Positions 1 to 7,412 of a stretch of 10,007 nucleotides of DNA are shown here, in pieces (the first letter of the stretch is position 1; every line of letters begins with the position of its first letter). The DNA is from Bacillota bacterium (GTDB lineage Bacteria > Bacillota > Bacilli > Calditerricolales > Calditerricolaceae). The notes under the pieces are model-generated. The model did no database searches, was not told the origin of the DNA, and worked only from the letters and a program-made list of their open reading frames with translations. Location of the stretch: contig PKQU01000064.1 of assembly GCA_017577925.1 (NCBI GenBank), positions 1-10,007 of the forward strand, given 5' to 3'. Position numbers and translations under genes: made by a program.

Positions 1-363
1 GCCGCCGCCAAACTGGGCGCGGGCGAGGTGCTCGCCCTTGACCTCGACCCGGTGGCCGTGAGGGCGGCGCGGCAAAACGTGGCCCTGAACAAGCTGGAAG
101 ACCATATTACCGTGCGGGAAAACAACCTCCTCGACGGTGTGACCGTGACGGCCGACGTGATTGTGGCCAACATTCTGGCCGAGGTGATCATCCGCCTGGC
201 CGGTGACGCAGCGGCACATCTCAAACCGGGCGGGACGTTCATCGCCTCCGGTATCATCCGCTCCAAAGCGCCGGTGGTAAGGGAGGCGATGGAATCCAGC
301 GGTCTAGCCGTCGTGGAAACGGTTTCCGAGGACGACTGGCTGGCGGTGATCGCGAAAAAATGA
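1..363 (+). CDS. prmA: Ribosomal protein L11 methyltransferase PrmA, C-terminal part (5' truncated by window edge)
   Basis: The reading frame is open from base 1, so only about the last 120 residues are present. PrmA is a cytoplasmic class I SAM-dependent methyltransferase that trimethylates ribosomal protein L11. The visible part begins just after the glycine-rich SAM loop. It contains the acidic strand end LALDLDP, which binds the SAM ribose, followed by a helix ARQNVALN. The VANILAE segment (bases 163-183) is the characteristic PrmA motif IV, and LKPGGTFIASGI is the usual late strand of the fold. The gene ends in tandem in-frame stops (TGA, TAA) 44 bases before rsmE. The order prmA-rsmE-mtaB is the conserved Bacillales arrangement downstream of dnaJ, which supports the call. 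The N-terminal L11-recognition domain lies outside the window. Confidence 0.9.
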   Translation, partial: AAAKLGAGEVLALDLDPVAVRAARQNVALNKLEDHITVRENNLLDGVTVTADVIVANILAEVIIRLAGDAAAHLKPGGTFIASGIIRSKAPVVREAMESSGLAVVETVSEDDWLAVIAKK

Positions 364-407
364 TAAAATATCAAAGTTAATACGGTTGTAAGCATGAGGT
401 TGTTGCC

Positions 408-1148
408 ATGCAACGGTACTGGGTTCCCCGTGAGCGATTTGCCGGCGACCGGGCAGTGCTGCTGGACGAGGACGCCCACCACGCGCTGCGCGTGATGCGC
501 CTGAAGGCGGGCGACGGTGTGATCATCTGCGATGGCGAGGGCAGCGTGTGGCGGGCCGAGATTGCCTGTGCCTCACCGCGCGAGGTGGTGGTGCGTCTCG
601 TTGAGCCGCTGACCGAGGATCGGGAGCTTCCGGTGGAAGTGGCCCTCGCGCAAAGCTTGCCCAAGGGGGACAAGATGGACCTCATCCTGCAAAAGGGCAC
701 CGAGTTGGGCGTGGGCCGCTTTGTGCCGCTGGTGTCGGCGCGGACGGTGGTGAAGCTGGACGAAAGGAAGGCGGCGCAGCGACAGGCGCGCTGGGCACGG
801 ATCGTGAAAGAGGCCTTTGAGCAGTCCCGCCGCACCCTTCTGCCGCGCGTCGAACCGGTGCGGCGTTGGGATGAGGTGCTCCGGCTCGCCGGCGACTACG
901 ATGCCGCGCTGTTGGCCTACGAAGGGGAGGGCACGGTGCCGTTGGGAACAGTGCTCTCCCTCGTGCGGCCGGGGCAGCGCGTGCTGGCTCTCATCGGTCC
1001 GGAGGGCGGTTTTGCGCCGGAAGAGGTGCAGGCGGCGCGGGCGGCCGGGTTTGTGCCCGTGTCGCTGGGCAAACGGGTGTTGCGAACGGAAACGGCCGGG
1101 CTGTTTCTGATGGCGGCCATCGCCTACCGGTTTGAGCTAATGGCGTAG
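408..1148 (+). CDS. rsmE: 16S rRNA (uracil-1498-N3)-methyltransferase RsmE
   Basis: 246 residues, the normal family length. RsmE methylates N3 of U1498 in helix 44 of 16S rRNA, using SAM, on the assembled 30S subunit. The N-terminal part (about residues 1-70, beginning MQRYWVPRERF) matches the PUA-like RNA-binding domain. The C-terminal part is a SPOUT (trefoil-knot) methyltransferase. The segment LPKGDKMDLILQKGTELGV is the family signature. LIGPEGG (residues 195-201) and LGKRVLRTETA (residues 220-230) form the knot and SAM pocket. The ATG at 408 was chosen because a GAGGT lies at 396-400, 7 bases upstream, and the protein begins as family members do. The gene sits between prmA and mtaB and is probably cotranscribed with both. 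No separate promoter is convincing in the 44-base gap. Confidence 0.93.
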   Translation: MQRYWVPRERFAGDRAVLLDEDAHHALRVMRLKAGDGVIICDGEGSVWRAEIACASPREVVVRLVEPLTEDRELPVEVALAQSLPKGDKMDLILQKGTELGVGRFVPLVSARTVVKLDERKAAQRQARWARIVKEAFEQSRRTLLPRVEPVRRWDEVLRLAGDYDAALLAYEGEGTVPLGTVLSLVRPGQRVLALIGPEGGFAPEEVQAARAAGFVPVSLGKRVLRTETAGLFLMAAIAYRFELMA

Positions 1149-1191
1149 CATTCGGCAGACGCCGTCGCGTTTTGTTGGATTTTCCATCCGG

Positions 1192-1200
1192 AAAGGAGGG
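1192..1200 (+). promoter_or_regulatory. Ribosome binding site of mtaB
   Basis: AAAGGAGGG lies 7 bases before the ATG at 1208. It fixes that start over the in-frame ATG at 1172, which would add 12 non-homologous residues. A small inverted repeat, TTTCC (1181-1185) with GGAAA (1190-1194), overlaps the first bases of the site. It could weakly occlude it, but five base pairs is too little to claim regulation. Confidence 0.8.
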
Positions 1201-1207
1201 ATCGCGA

Positions 1208-2554
1208 ATGCCAACGGTGGCCTTCCACACGCTGGGGTGCAAGGTGAACCACTACGAGACGGAAGCGGTGTGGAACCTGTTCAAGCAGGCCGGTTACCGG
1301 CGGGTCGACTTCAACGATGAGGCCGACGTGTACGTGATCAACACGTGCACGGTGACGAACACCGGCGACAAGAAGAGCCGCCAGGTGATCCGCCGCGCCG
1401 TGCGCCGCAACCCTGATGCCGTCATCGCCGTGATGGGCTGCTATGCGCAAACGTCGCCGGCGGAAGTGATGAGCATTCCCGGTGTCGACATTGTCATCGG
1501 GACGCAGGACCGCGACAAGATTCTCGAGTACGTGGAGCGGTACCAAGCCGAGCGCAAACCGATCAACGCCGTGCGCAACATCATGAAAACGCGCACCTTC
1601 GAGGAGCTGGACGTGCCGGACTTCACCGACCGCACGCGGGCCTTCCTGAAGATCCAGGACGGCTGTAACAACTTCTGCACCTTCTGCATCATCCCTTGGG
1701 CCCGTGGGCTTCTCCGCAGCCGCAAGCCGGAGAGCGTGCTGGCCCAGGCGCGGCAGCTGGTGGAACAAGGGTACAAGGAAATCGTCCTCACCGGCATTCA
1801 CACGGCGGGTTATGGTGAGGACCTGGAAGACTACTCCTTCGCCCAACTCCTCGCCGATCTCGTCCAGATCGACGGCCTCAAGCGACTGCGCATCAGTTCC
1901 ATCGAGGCCAGCCAGGTGACGGACGAGGTGATCGCCGTCATCCAGAGCTCGGAGAAGCTGTGCCGCCACCTGCACATTCCGCTGCAGTCGGGTGACGACG
2001 AGATCCTGAAGCGGATGCGCCGCAAGTACACCACGGCGGAGTACCGCGCCAAGATTGAGCGGATCCGTGAGGCGCTGCCGGGGGTGGCCATCACCACCGA
2101 CGTGATCGTCGGCTTCCCCGGCGAGACGGACGCCCACTTTGAGAACACCTATCGTTTTATCGAGGAGATCGGCTTTGCCGAGCTGCATGTTTTCCCGTAC
2201 TCCAAGCGCAACGGCACGCCGGCGGCGCGTATGCCCGACCAGGTGCCGGAAGCGGTGAAGAAGGAGCGGGTCGACCGGCTTATCGAGCTGTCGAACCGCC
2301 TCTCCCTTGCCTACGCCCAGCAGTTTGTCGGCGACGTCCTCGACGTGATTCCTGAACACCTGGTGCGTGACCTGCCGGCATCGGGCCTCTACGTCGGTCA
2401 CACCGATAACTACCTGAAGGTGGTCTTTCCCGCCGATCCGTCGCTGGTCGGGAAGATGTGCAAGGTGCGCATTGACGAAGCCGGCCCCGACGAATGCAAG
2501 GGCACCCTCGTGCGCGTCCTCGACGACGACGCGCCGATGGCCCACGTGTCGTGA
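1208..2554 (+). CDS. mtaB: tRNA (N6-threonylcarbamoyladenosine37-C2)-methylthiotransferase MtaB
   Basis: 448 residues from the ATG at 1208. MtaB is a radical-SAM enzyme with two iron-sulfur clusters. It converts t6A37 to ms2t6A37 in tRNAs reading ANN codons. The N-terminal methylthiotransferase domain carries the three ligands of the second cluster: C11 in HTLGCKVNHYE, C47 in INTCTVTN and C78 in MGCYAQ. The radical-SAM triad CxxxCxxC is C153, C157 and C160 in DGCNNFCTFCIIP. A C-terminal TRAM-type RNA-binding region occupies about residues 375-443. The segment TLGCKVNHYETE identifies the MtaB (YqeV) branch rather than MiaB or RimO. The gene is 59 bases downstream of rsmE and is followed by a strong terminator, so it is the last gene of this transcription unit. 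Confidence 0.94.
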   Translation: MPTVAFHTLGCKVNHYETEAVWNLFKQAGYRRVDFNDEADVYVINTCTVTNTGDKKSRQVIRRAVRRNPDAVIAVMGCYAQTSPAEVMSIPGVDIVIGTQDRDKILEYVERYQAERKPINAVRNIMKTRTFEELDVPDFTDRTRAFLKIQDGCNNFCTFCIIPWARGLLRSRKPESVLAQARQLVEQGYKEIVLTGIHTAGYGEDLEDYSFAQLLADLVQIDGLKRLRISSIEASQVTDEVIAVIQSSEKLCRHLHIPLQSGDDEILKRMRRKYTTAEYRAKIERIREALPGVAITTDVIVGFPGETDAHFENTYRFIEEIGFAELHVFPYSKRNGTPAARMPDQVPEAVKKERVDRLIELSNRLSLAYAQQFVGDVLDVIPEHLVRDLPASGLYVGHTDNYLKVVFPADPSLVGKMCKVRIDEAGPDECKGTLVRVLDDDAPMAHVS

Positions 2555-2561
2555 AGTCCAG

Positions 2562-2597
2562 AAAACCCGCTTTCCCCTTATGGGAAGGCGGGTTTTT
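2562..2597 (+). terminator. Intrinsic terminator after mtaB
   Basis: AAAACCCGCTTTCCC (2562-2576) pairs with GGGAAGGCGGGTTTT (2582-2596) around a five-base loop CTTAT. This gives a 15-bp stem with a single G-T wobble, and the 3' arm runs into TTTTTATTTT. It starts 7 bases after the mtaB stop codon. It should isolate the housekeeping group from the acetone carboxylase operon. The arm starts with an A run, so it might also act on the opposite strand, but no minus-strand gene is present there. Confidence 0.93.
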
Positions 2598-2670
2598 ATT
2601 TTGCATTGGTGCGGGGGATGGTGCACCGTCGGACGTGCGGGGTGTGGAGCGCCCCGTCCCGTGAACAACT
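2598..2670. other. Intergenic spacer, no gene recognised
   Basis: This is the left part of the mtaB-acxA gap. It contains an 8-bp palindrome GGTGCACC (2620-2627) and two copies of GTGCGGGG, neither with clear meaning. No coding frame with a ribosome binding site and no sigma-A type promoter was recognised. A lone GTG at 2661-2663 lies in phase with the 22-bp repeat to the right and could be a degenerate third half-site, which is weak. Confidence 0.4.
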
Positions 2671-2710
2671 GTAACACAACAAGTGGACACCCGTATCACA
2701 ACAGGTGTAA
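2671..2710. repeat. Tandem 18-bp direct repeats with 22-bp period; candidate enhancer (UAS) for AcxR
   Basis: Copy 1, GTAACACAACAAGTGGAC (2671-2688), and copy 2, GTATCACAACAGGTGTAA (2693-2710), match at 14 of 18 positions. Their starts are exactly 22 bp apart, about two turns of B-DNA. Each copy contains the small dyad CAC-N5-GTG. The copy centres lie about 131 and 110 bp upstream of the predicted sigma-54 start point (2811). That is the usual distance for binding sites of sigma-54 activators, which then loop to the promoter. Assignment to the adjacent AcxR is inference: its binding sequence was not known to me and no second target promoter is in the window. Confidence 0.6.
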
Positions 2711-2784
2711 CCGGACGGTGGTAAGGGTGCGCGAAAAAGGCCGGCGAGCTGCGTGTGGCGAGGGAGACCGACGTGGAGAAATGT

Positions 2785-2800
2785 TGGCATGATGCTTGCT
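2785..2800 (+). promoter_or_regulatory. Sigma-54 (-24/-12) promoter of acxABC
   Basis: TGGCATGATGCTTGCT matches the sigma-54 consensus TGGCAYR-N4-TTGCW at every defined position. The invariant GG (2786-2787) and GC (2798-2799) are separated by exactly 10 bases, as required. Setting GC at -13/-12 puts the transcription start near A2811, about 103 bases before the acxA start codon. A sigma-54 activator gene lies at the other end of the same operon, which makes a chance match unlikely. It is the only promoter I recognise in the mtaB-acxA gap. Confidence 0.88.
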
Positions 2801-2815
2801 TGGAATTTGGAGTGA

Positions 2816-2840
2816 AACGCTTTCCTGGAGGGAAGGCGTT
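2816..2840 (+). promoter_or_regulatory. Hairpin at the 5' end of the acx mRNA leader
   Basis: AACGCTTTCC (2816-2825) pairs with GGAAGGCGTT (2831-2840) around the loop TGGAG. This is a 10-bp stem with one G-T wobble. It begins about 5 bases after the predicted start point, so the transcript would start with this structure. There is no T tract, so it is not a terminator. Plausible roles are protection of the mRNA 5' end or a binding site for a regulator. Both are inference. Confidence 0.5.
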
Positions 2841-2899
2841 CGCCTCCTGTTCATCTTCCACCACAGGGGAAAGGGGCGTTTGTGTAGACAACCAAGCAT

Positions 2900-2906
2900 G
2901 GGAGGG
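2900..2906 (+). promoter_or_regulatory. Ribosome binding site of acxA
   Basis: GGGAGGG ends 7 bases before the ATG at 2914. It decides the start. The frame is open further upstream, as far as a GTG at 2755, but that extension would run through the sigma-54 promoter and add residues unlike the family. Confidence 0.8.
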
Positions 2907-2913
2907 TTCAAAG

Positions 2914-5049
2914 ATGGCGAGGAGCATTCAGGTGTTGGGGATCGATGCCGGCGGAACGATGACGGACACCTTTTTTGTCGACGCGGAAGGGAACTTCGTT
3001 GTGGGCAAAGCGCAGAGCACCCCGCATGACGAATCGGTCGGCGTGATCAACTCATCGAAAGACGCGCTGGCGCAGTGGGGGCTCACCGTCGAAGACGTCT
3101 TTCCGCAGCTGGTGACGGCCGTGTACTCGGGGACGGCCATGCTCAACCGCATCGTGCAGCGGAAAGGCTTGCGCGTCGGGTTGATCGTCAACCGCGGGTT
3201 GGAAGATTTCCATCGCATGGGGCGGTCGATCCAGTCGTACCTGGGCTATTCCTACGAAGATCGCTTGCATCTCAATACCCATCGCTATGATCCGCCTCTG
3301 GTCCCGCGGGAGCTGACCTTTGGGGTTACCGAACGGATCGACATGTTCGGCAACATTGTCATCCCCCTGCGGGAAGAGGAAGCCTATGAAGCGGCGCGAA
3401 ACCTTGTGGAACAAAACGTGGAAGGCATTGTCATCAGCTTCCTTCATTCGTACAAGAACCCCGTACATGAACGGCGGGTGCGCGACATCGTCCTCGAGGT
3501 GGTGCGGGAAGCCGGGAAGGCGATCCCCGTGTTTGCCTCTTCCGACTATTATCCCGTGCGCAAAGAGTCCCACCGCACCAACACCACTATCCTCGAAGCG
3601 TATGCCGCTGAGCCGTCGCGGAAGACCTTGGTCCGAATTAACGAGCGATTCAAACAACTCGGCGCCCGCTTCGACTTGCGGGTGATGGCCAGCCACGGCG
3701 GAACGATCAGCTGGAAGGCGAAAGAGCTGGCGCGGACGGTCGTGTCGGGGCCGATCGGCGGTGTCATCGGGGCGCGATCCCTCGGCGAACGTCTCGGCTA
3801 CCGCAACATCGCGGCCACCGATATCGGCGGCACGAGCTTTGACATGGCGCTGATCGTCCAAGGGCAGTTCACCATCCAGCACGACCCGGATATGGCCCGG
3901 TTGGTCTTGTCGTTGCCGCTCGTGCAAATGGACAGCGTGGGATCGGGCGCCGGCAGCTACGTGCGCATCGATCCGTATACCCATGCGATCAAGATCGGCC
4001 CGGATAGCGCGGGATACCGTGTCGGCGTCTGCTGGCCGGAAAGCGGCGTCGAGACTGTCACCATCTCCGACTGCCACGTGGTGCTCGGGTACATCAATCC
4101 CGACAATTTCCTCGGCGGGCAAGTCAAGCTGGATCCACAGCGGGCCCGAGAAGCGATTGAAGAGCAAATCGCCCGTCCGCTGGGGCTCTCGGTGGAGGAA
4201 GCGGCCGCGGGGGTGATTGAACTCCTCGATACGCGCCTTCGCGATCATCTGCGGGCAATGATCAGCGGGAAAGGCTATCATCCCTCGGATTTCGTCTGTT
4301 TCTCCTACGGCGGCGCCGGTCCGGTGCATACGTACGGGTATACCGAAGGGCTCGAGTTCGAGGACATCATCGTTCCCGCCTGGGCGGCCGGGTTTTCTGC
4401 CTTCGGCTGCGCCGCGGCGGAATTTGAGTACCGCTACGACAAGAGCCTCGATATCAACGTGGCGCCGGATGCCGGTGCGGCCGAAAAGCTTGAGGCCGTG
4501 AAGGTGCTGCAGAGCGCCTGGAGCGAGCTGGCAGAGAAGGTGATCGAGGAGTTCCGCCTCAACGGTTATGCGACGGAAAGCGTCACGCTGTTTCCGGGTT
4601 ACCGCATGATGTACCGCGGCCAGCTGAATGATCTCGAGATCAATTCGCCGCTCAGCCGTGTCGAGAAGGCCGAAGACTGGGATCGGTTGACGGAGGCCTT
4701 TGAAGAGACGTATGCCCGCGTGTACGCCAAAGCCGCCCGCAGCCCCGAACTGGGCTTCACCATCACCGGCGCGATCATGCGCGGCATTGTGCCGAGCGTC
4801 AAGCCGCGCATTCCCGAAGAACCGCTCGGCGACGCAACACCGCCGAACGAAGCGTATCGCGGGCAGCGCCCGTTCTACTTCCGCGGGAAATGGGTGAAGG
4901 CCGACATCTGGGATATGGACGCCTTGAAAGCGGGCAACCGGATCGAGGGCCCGGCAATTATCGAGGCCCCGGCGACGACGCTGGTCGTTCCCCCGGGGTG
5001 GAGCACGACGTTGGATGCCCACCGCCTCTTCCATCTCAAGCGCCGGTAA
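2914..5049 (+). CDS. acxA: Acetone carboxylase beta subunit (HyuA/hydantoinase A family ATPase)
   Basis: 711 residues, close to the roughly 715-residue beta subunit of characterised acetone carboxylases. The enzyme carboxylates acetone with bicarbonate to acetoacetate, splitting ATP to AMP and two phosphates. This subunit holds the nucleotide site that phosphorylates the substrates. The fold is of the hydantoinase A/oxoprolinase type. The first phosphate-binding loop is GIDAGGTMTD (residues 9-18). The second is ATDIGGTSFDM, with D303-IGGTS near residues 303-308. A conserved SYGGAGPVH occupies 464-472. The start at 2914 is set by GGGAGGG seven bases upstream and by the family-typical beginning. 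The gene is first in the operon, 31 bases before acxB. Other hydantoinase A proteins (hydantoinase, oxoprolinase, acetophenone carboxylase) share these motifs. The acxC gene downstream and the AcxR-type activator favour acetone carboxylase. An acetone-like ketone substrate is inferred, not shown. Confidence 0.9.
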   Translation: MARSIQVLGIDAGGTMTDTFFVDAEGNFVVGKAQSTPHDESVGVINSSKDALAQWGLTVEDVFPQLVTAVYSGTAMLNRIVQRKGLRVGLIVNRGLEDFHRMGRSIQSYLGYSYEDRLHLNTHRYDPPLVPRELTFGVTERIDMFGNIVIPLREEEAYEAARNLVEQNVEGIVISFLHSYKNPVHERRVRDIVLEVVREAGKAIPVFASSDYYPVRKESHRTNTTILEAYAAEPSRKTLVRINERFKQLGARFDLRVMASHGGTISWKAKELARTVVSGPIGGVIGARSLGERLGYRNIAATDIGGTSFDMALIVQGQFTIQHDPDMARLVLSLPLVQMDSVGSGAGSYVRIDPYTHAIKIGPDSAGYRVGVCWPESGVETVTISDCHVVLGYINPDNFLGGQVKLDPQRAREAIEEQIARPLGLSVEEAAAGVIELLDTRLRDHLRAMISGKGYHPSDFVCFSYGGAGPVHTYGYTEGLEFEDIIVPAWAAGFSAFGCAAAEFEYRYDKSLDINVAPDAGAAEKLEAVKVLQSAWSELAEKVIEEFRLNGYATESVTLFPGYRMMYRGQLNDLEINSPLSRVEKAEDWDRLTEAFEETYARVYAKAARSPELGFTITGAIMRGIVPSVKPRIPEEPLGDATPPNEAYRGQRPFYFRGKWVKADIWDMDALKAGNRIEGPAIIEAPATTLVVPPGWSTTLDAHRLFHLKRR

Positions 5050-5064
5050 GCCATCACGAACATG

Positions 5065-5071
5065 AAGGAGG
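5065..5071 (+). promoter_or_regulatory. Ribosome binding site of acxB
   Basis: AAGGAGG lies 9 bases before the ATG at 5081. A nearer upstream in-frame ATG at 5072 directly abuts the site and cannot use it, so 5081 is the better start. Confidence 0.85.
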
Positions 5072-5080
5072 ATGGTCCAA

Positions 5081-7402
5081 ATGGCAAATCCCCAAACGGC
5101 ACAGGGCATGGTTTTCCGCCCCTTGAAGCTCGAGGGACAGACGCTCAAAACGCATCGCGATGAGGTGCTGCAGCTCACGCGGGAGACCGGGCACTATGCC
5201 GGTTTGACGAACTTGGAACTCAAAGAACGCGACCCGATTTTGTACAACAAAATGTTTTCGCGGCTTCGTGCCGGCGTGGTGAATGCCCGCGAGACGGCGA
5301 AGCGCATCGCCGCTTCGCCGATCGTCGAGCAAGAGGGTGAGCTCTGCTTTACGCTTTACAACCCCGCCGGCGATTCGCTGATGACCTCCACGGGGATCAT
5401 CATCCACGTCGGGACGATGGGCGCGGCCATCAAGTACATGATCGAAAACGGATGGGAGGAAAACCCTGGCATTCGCCCCGGTGACATTTTTACCAACAAC
5501 GACTGTTTGCTGGGCAACGTTCACCCGTGCGATGTGCATACGATCGTCCCCATCTTCTGGGAAGACCGGCTGGTCGGTTGGGTCGGGGGCGTGACGCACG
5601 TGATTGATACCGGCGCCCTCGGGCCGGGATCGATGACCATGGGTCCGGTGCAGCGGTTTGGTGACGGCTACCAGATCACCTGCCGGAAAACCGGAGAAAA
5701 GGACCGGCCGCTCCGCGACTGGCTCCATGAAAGCCAGCGGTCCATCCGCACGACACGCTACTGGCTGCTCGATGAGCGCACCCGCATCGCCGGCTGCCAC
5801 ATGATCCGCGATCTGGTGCTCGACCTCATTCGGGAAGTGGGGATCGACAACTATATGAAGTTTGCCTACGAGATTGTGGAAGACGGGCGCCGCAGTCTGA
5901 TCCGGAGAATCAAATCGATGACGGTGCCGGGCAAGTATCGGGCGGTGGCGTTCGTCGACGTCGGGTACAAACACCCGGACGTTCACGTTCCGCCCTATGC
6001 GAAGGTCGACACGATCATGCATGCGCCGCATGAAATCACGATTCACGCGGACGGCACGTGGAAGCTCGATTTCGAGGGGTCGAGCCGCTGGGGCTGGCAT
6101 TCGTTTAACGCGCAACCGGTCTCGTTCACCAGCGGGATCTGGGTGATGATGACGCAGACCCTGATTCCAACGGAACTCGTCAATGACGGTGCCTATTATG
6201 CGACGCAATTCCGCCTGCCGAGGGGGACATGGCAGAACCCGGACGATCGCCGCACGGCCCACTCGTACGCTTGGCACTTCCTGGTTTCCGCCTGGAGCGC
6301 GATCTGGCGAAGCCTCAGCACAGCCTACTTCGCCCGCGGGTATCTTGAAGAAGTCAACGCCGGCAACGCCAATACGTCCAACTGGCTCCAAGGCGGCGGG
6401 TTCAACCAGTACGACGAGATCCACGCCGTCAACAGCTTTGAGGCGGCTTCCGAAGGCACGGGAGCCGGCGCGGTGAAGGACGGGCTGGATCACGCGGCCG
6501 CGATCTGGAATCCCGAGGGCGACATGGGCGACATGGAGATTTGGGAGCTGGCGGAGCCGCTCATCTACTTGGGCCGCAACGTCAAGGCCAACACCGGCGG
6601 GTATGGAAAGTATCGCGGCGGGTGCGGCTATGAGACGCTCCGCATGGTGTACAACGCCAAGGACTGGACCATGTTCTTCATGGGGAACGGGTATATGGTC
6701 AGCGACTGGGGGCTGATGGGTGGCTATCCAGCGGCCACCGGCTATCGCTTCGAAGCCCACGGCACCGATCTGAAAGAGCGGATCGAGAAGGGGCTCCCGC
6801 TTCCCCTTGGGCCCGACGCCGATCCGGACAATCCCGAATACGAGAAGGTCATGAAAGCCCGCACCATCAAGCGGGATAAGCAAACCATGACCACAGAGAC
6901 GATCTTTGAGAACTACGATCTCTACCTGAACTACCTGCGCGGTGGTCCCGGCTTCGGCGATCCGCTCGAACGTGATCCGGCGAAGATCGAGGCCGACCTG
7001 AACGGCGGGTACTTGCTCCCCCGCTATGCGGAAAAGGTGTATGGGGCGGTCCTCTTCCAAGATGAGCAGGGCCGTTGGCGTGTGGATCGGGAGGCGACCC
7101 AAAAGCGCCGGGAGGAGATCCGCAGGGAGCGCATCGCCCGGGCGAAGCCGACGCGCGAGTGGATGAAGGAGGAGCGGGAGCGCATCTTGCGCAAGGAGGC
7201 CTCGGTGCAGGTGCGCCACATGTTCGCGACGAGCTTCCAGCTAAGTCCCAAGTTTTTGGCGGAATTTAAGCGCTTCTGGGATCTGCCGGAGGACTGGAAC
7301 CTGACCGAAGAAGAACTGGAGGTGCCGACCTTCGGTTCCAAACATCGCATGAGCGTGGAACAGCTGCCCGACGTGAAGCGCCTTGTGCTGGTCGAAGAGT
7401 GA
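5081..7402 (+). CDS. acxB: Acetone carboxylase alpha subunit (HyuB/hydantoinase B family, metal-binding)
   Basis: 773 residues, close to the roughly 776-residue alpha subunit of the Xanthobacter enzyme. In the known enzyme this subunit carries the manganese site where the enolate of acetone meets carboxyl phosphate to give acetoacetate. I recall the Xanthobacter manganese ligands as His150, Asp153 and His175. This protein has H148, D151 (in NVHPCDVH) and H173 (in GGVTHVID), the same spacing with a constant shift of two, so the metal site looks intact. NNDCLLGN (from about residue 139) and GGRGxGG-like turns (TGGYGKYRGGCGYETLR) are typical of hydantoinase B proteins. Residues about 660-700 form a very charged helix rich in R, K and E, as often seen near the C terminus of AcxB. 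The gene is flanked closely by acxA (31 bases) and acxC (70 bases), which implies one mRNA. Confidence 0.92.
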   Translation: MANPQTAQGMVFRPLKLEGQTLKTHRDEVLQLTRETGHYAGLTNLELKERDPILYNKMFSRLRAGVVNARETAKRIAASPIVEQEGELCFTLYNPAGDSLMTSTGIIIHVGTMGAAIKYMIENGWEENPGIRPGDIFTNNDCLLGNVHPCDVHTIVPIFWEDRLVGWVGGVTHVIDTGALGPGSMTMGPVQRFGDGYQITCRKTGEKDRPLRDWLHESQRSIRTTRYWLLDERTRIAGCHMIRDLVLDLIREVGIDNYMKFAYEIVEDGRRSLIRRIKSMTVPGKYRAVAFVDVGYKHPDVHVPPYAKVDTIMHAPHEITIHADGTWKLDFEGSSRWGWHSFNAQPVSFTSGIWVMMTQTLIPTELVNDGAYYATQFRLPRGTWQNPDDRRTAHSYAWHFLVSAWSAIWRSLSTAYFARGYLEEVNAGNANTSNWLQGGGFNQYDEIHAVNSFEAASEGTGAGAVKDGLDHAAAIWNPEGDMGDMEIWELAEPLIYLGRNVKANTGGYGKYRGGCGYETLRMVYNAKDWTMFFMGNGYMVSDWGLMGGYPAATGYRFEAHGTDLKERIEKGLPLPLGPDADPDNPEYEKVMKARTIKRDKQTMTTETIFENYDLYLNYLRGGPGFGDPLERDPAKIEADLNGGYLLPRYAEKVYGAVLFQDEQGRWRVDREATQKRREEIRRERIARAKPTREWMKEERERILRKEASVQVRHMFATSFQLSPKFLAEFKRFWDLPEDWNLTEEELEVPTFGSKHRMSVEQLPDVKRLVLVEE

Positions 7403-7412
7403 GGAAGGCTGC

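Noticed and set aside
364..407. A/T-rich prmA-rsmE gap with TAAAAT as a possible -10 box
   Set aside because: No -35 element lies at the right distance, and the genes form a conserved cotranscribed block.
2620..2627. Palindrome GGTGCACC upstream of the direct repeats
   Set aside because: It resembles part of an NtrC-type site, but eight bases alone occur often in G+C-rich DNA and there is no second copy with proper spacing.
1124..2677. 517-codon minus-strand open frame opposite mtaB
   Set aside because: The plus strand encodes an unmistakable radical-SAM protein with all six expected cysteines. The minus-strand frame runs through the terminator and has no family features.
2813..2826. Possible catabolite-repression (cre) site TGAAACGCTTTCCT next to the acx start point
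   Set aside because: The right half fits, but the TG-to-CG spacing in the left half is one base short of the cre consensus, and the sequence is already explained by the leader hairpin.
2755..2913. In-frame N-terminal extension of acxA, including a GTG at 2812 that almost coincides with the predicted transcript start
   Set aside because: The extension crosses the sigma-54 promoter, and its residues do not resemble the family. The ATG at 2914 has a proper ribosome binding site and begins with the expected strand leading to GIDAGGT.
3052..7219. Two very long open frames on the minus strand (about 708 and 721 codons) opposite acxA and acxB
   Set aside because: They mirror acxA and acxB almost exactly, have the composition expected of the complement of G+C-rich codons, and show no recognisable motifs or ribosome binding sites. 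They are shadows of the real genes.
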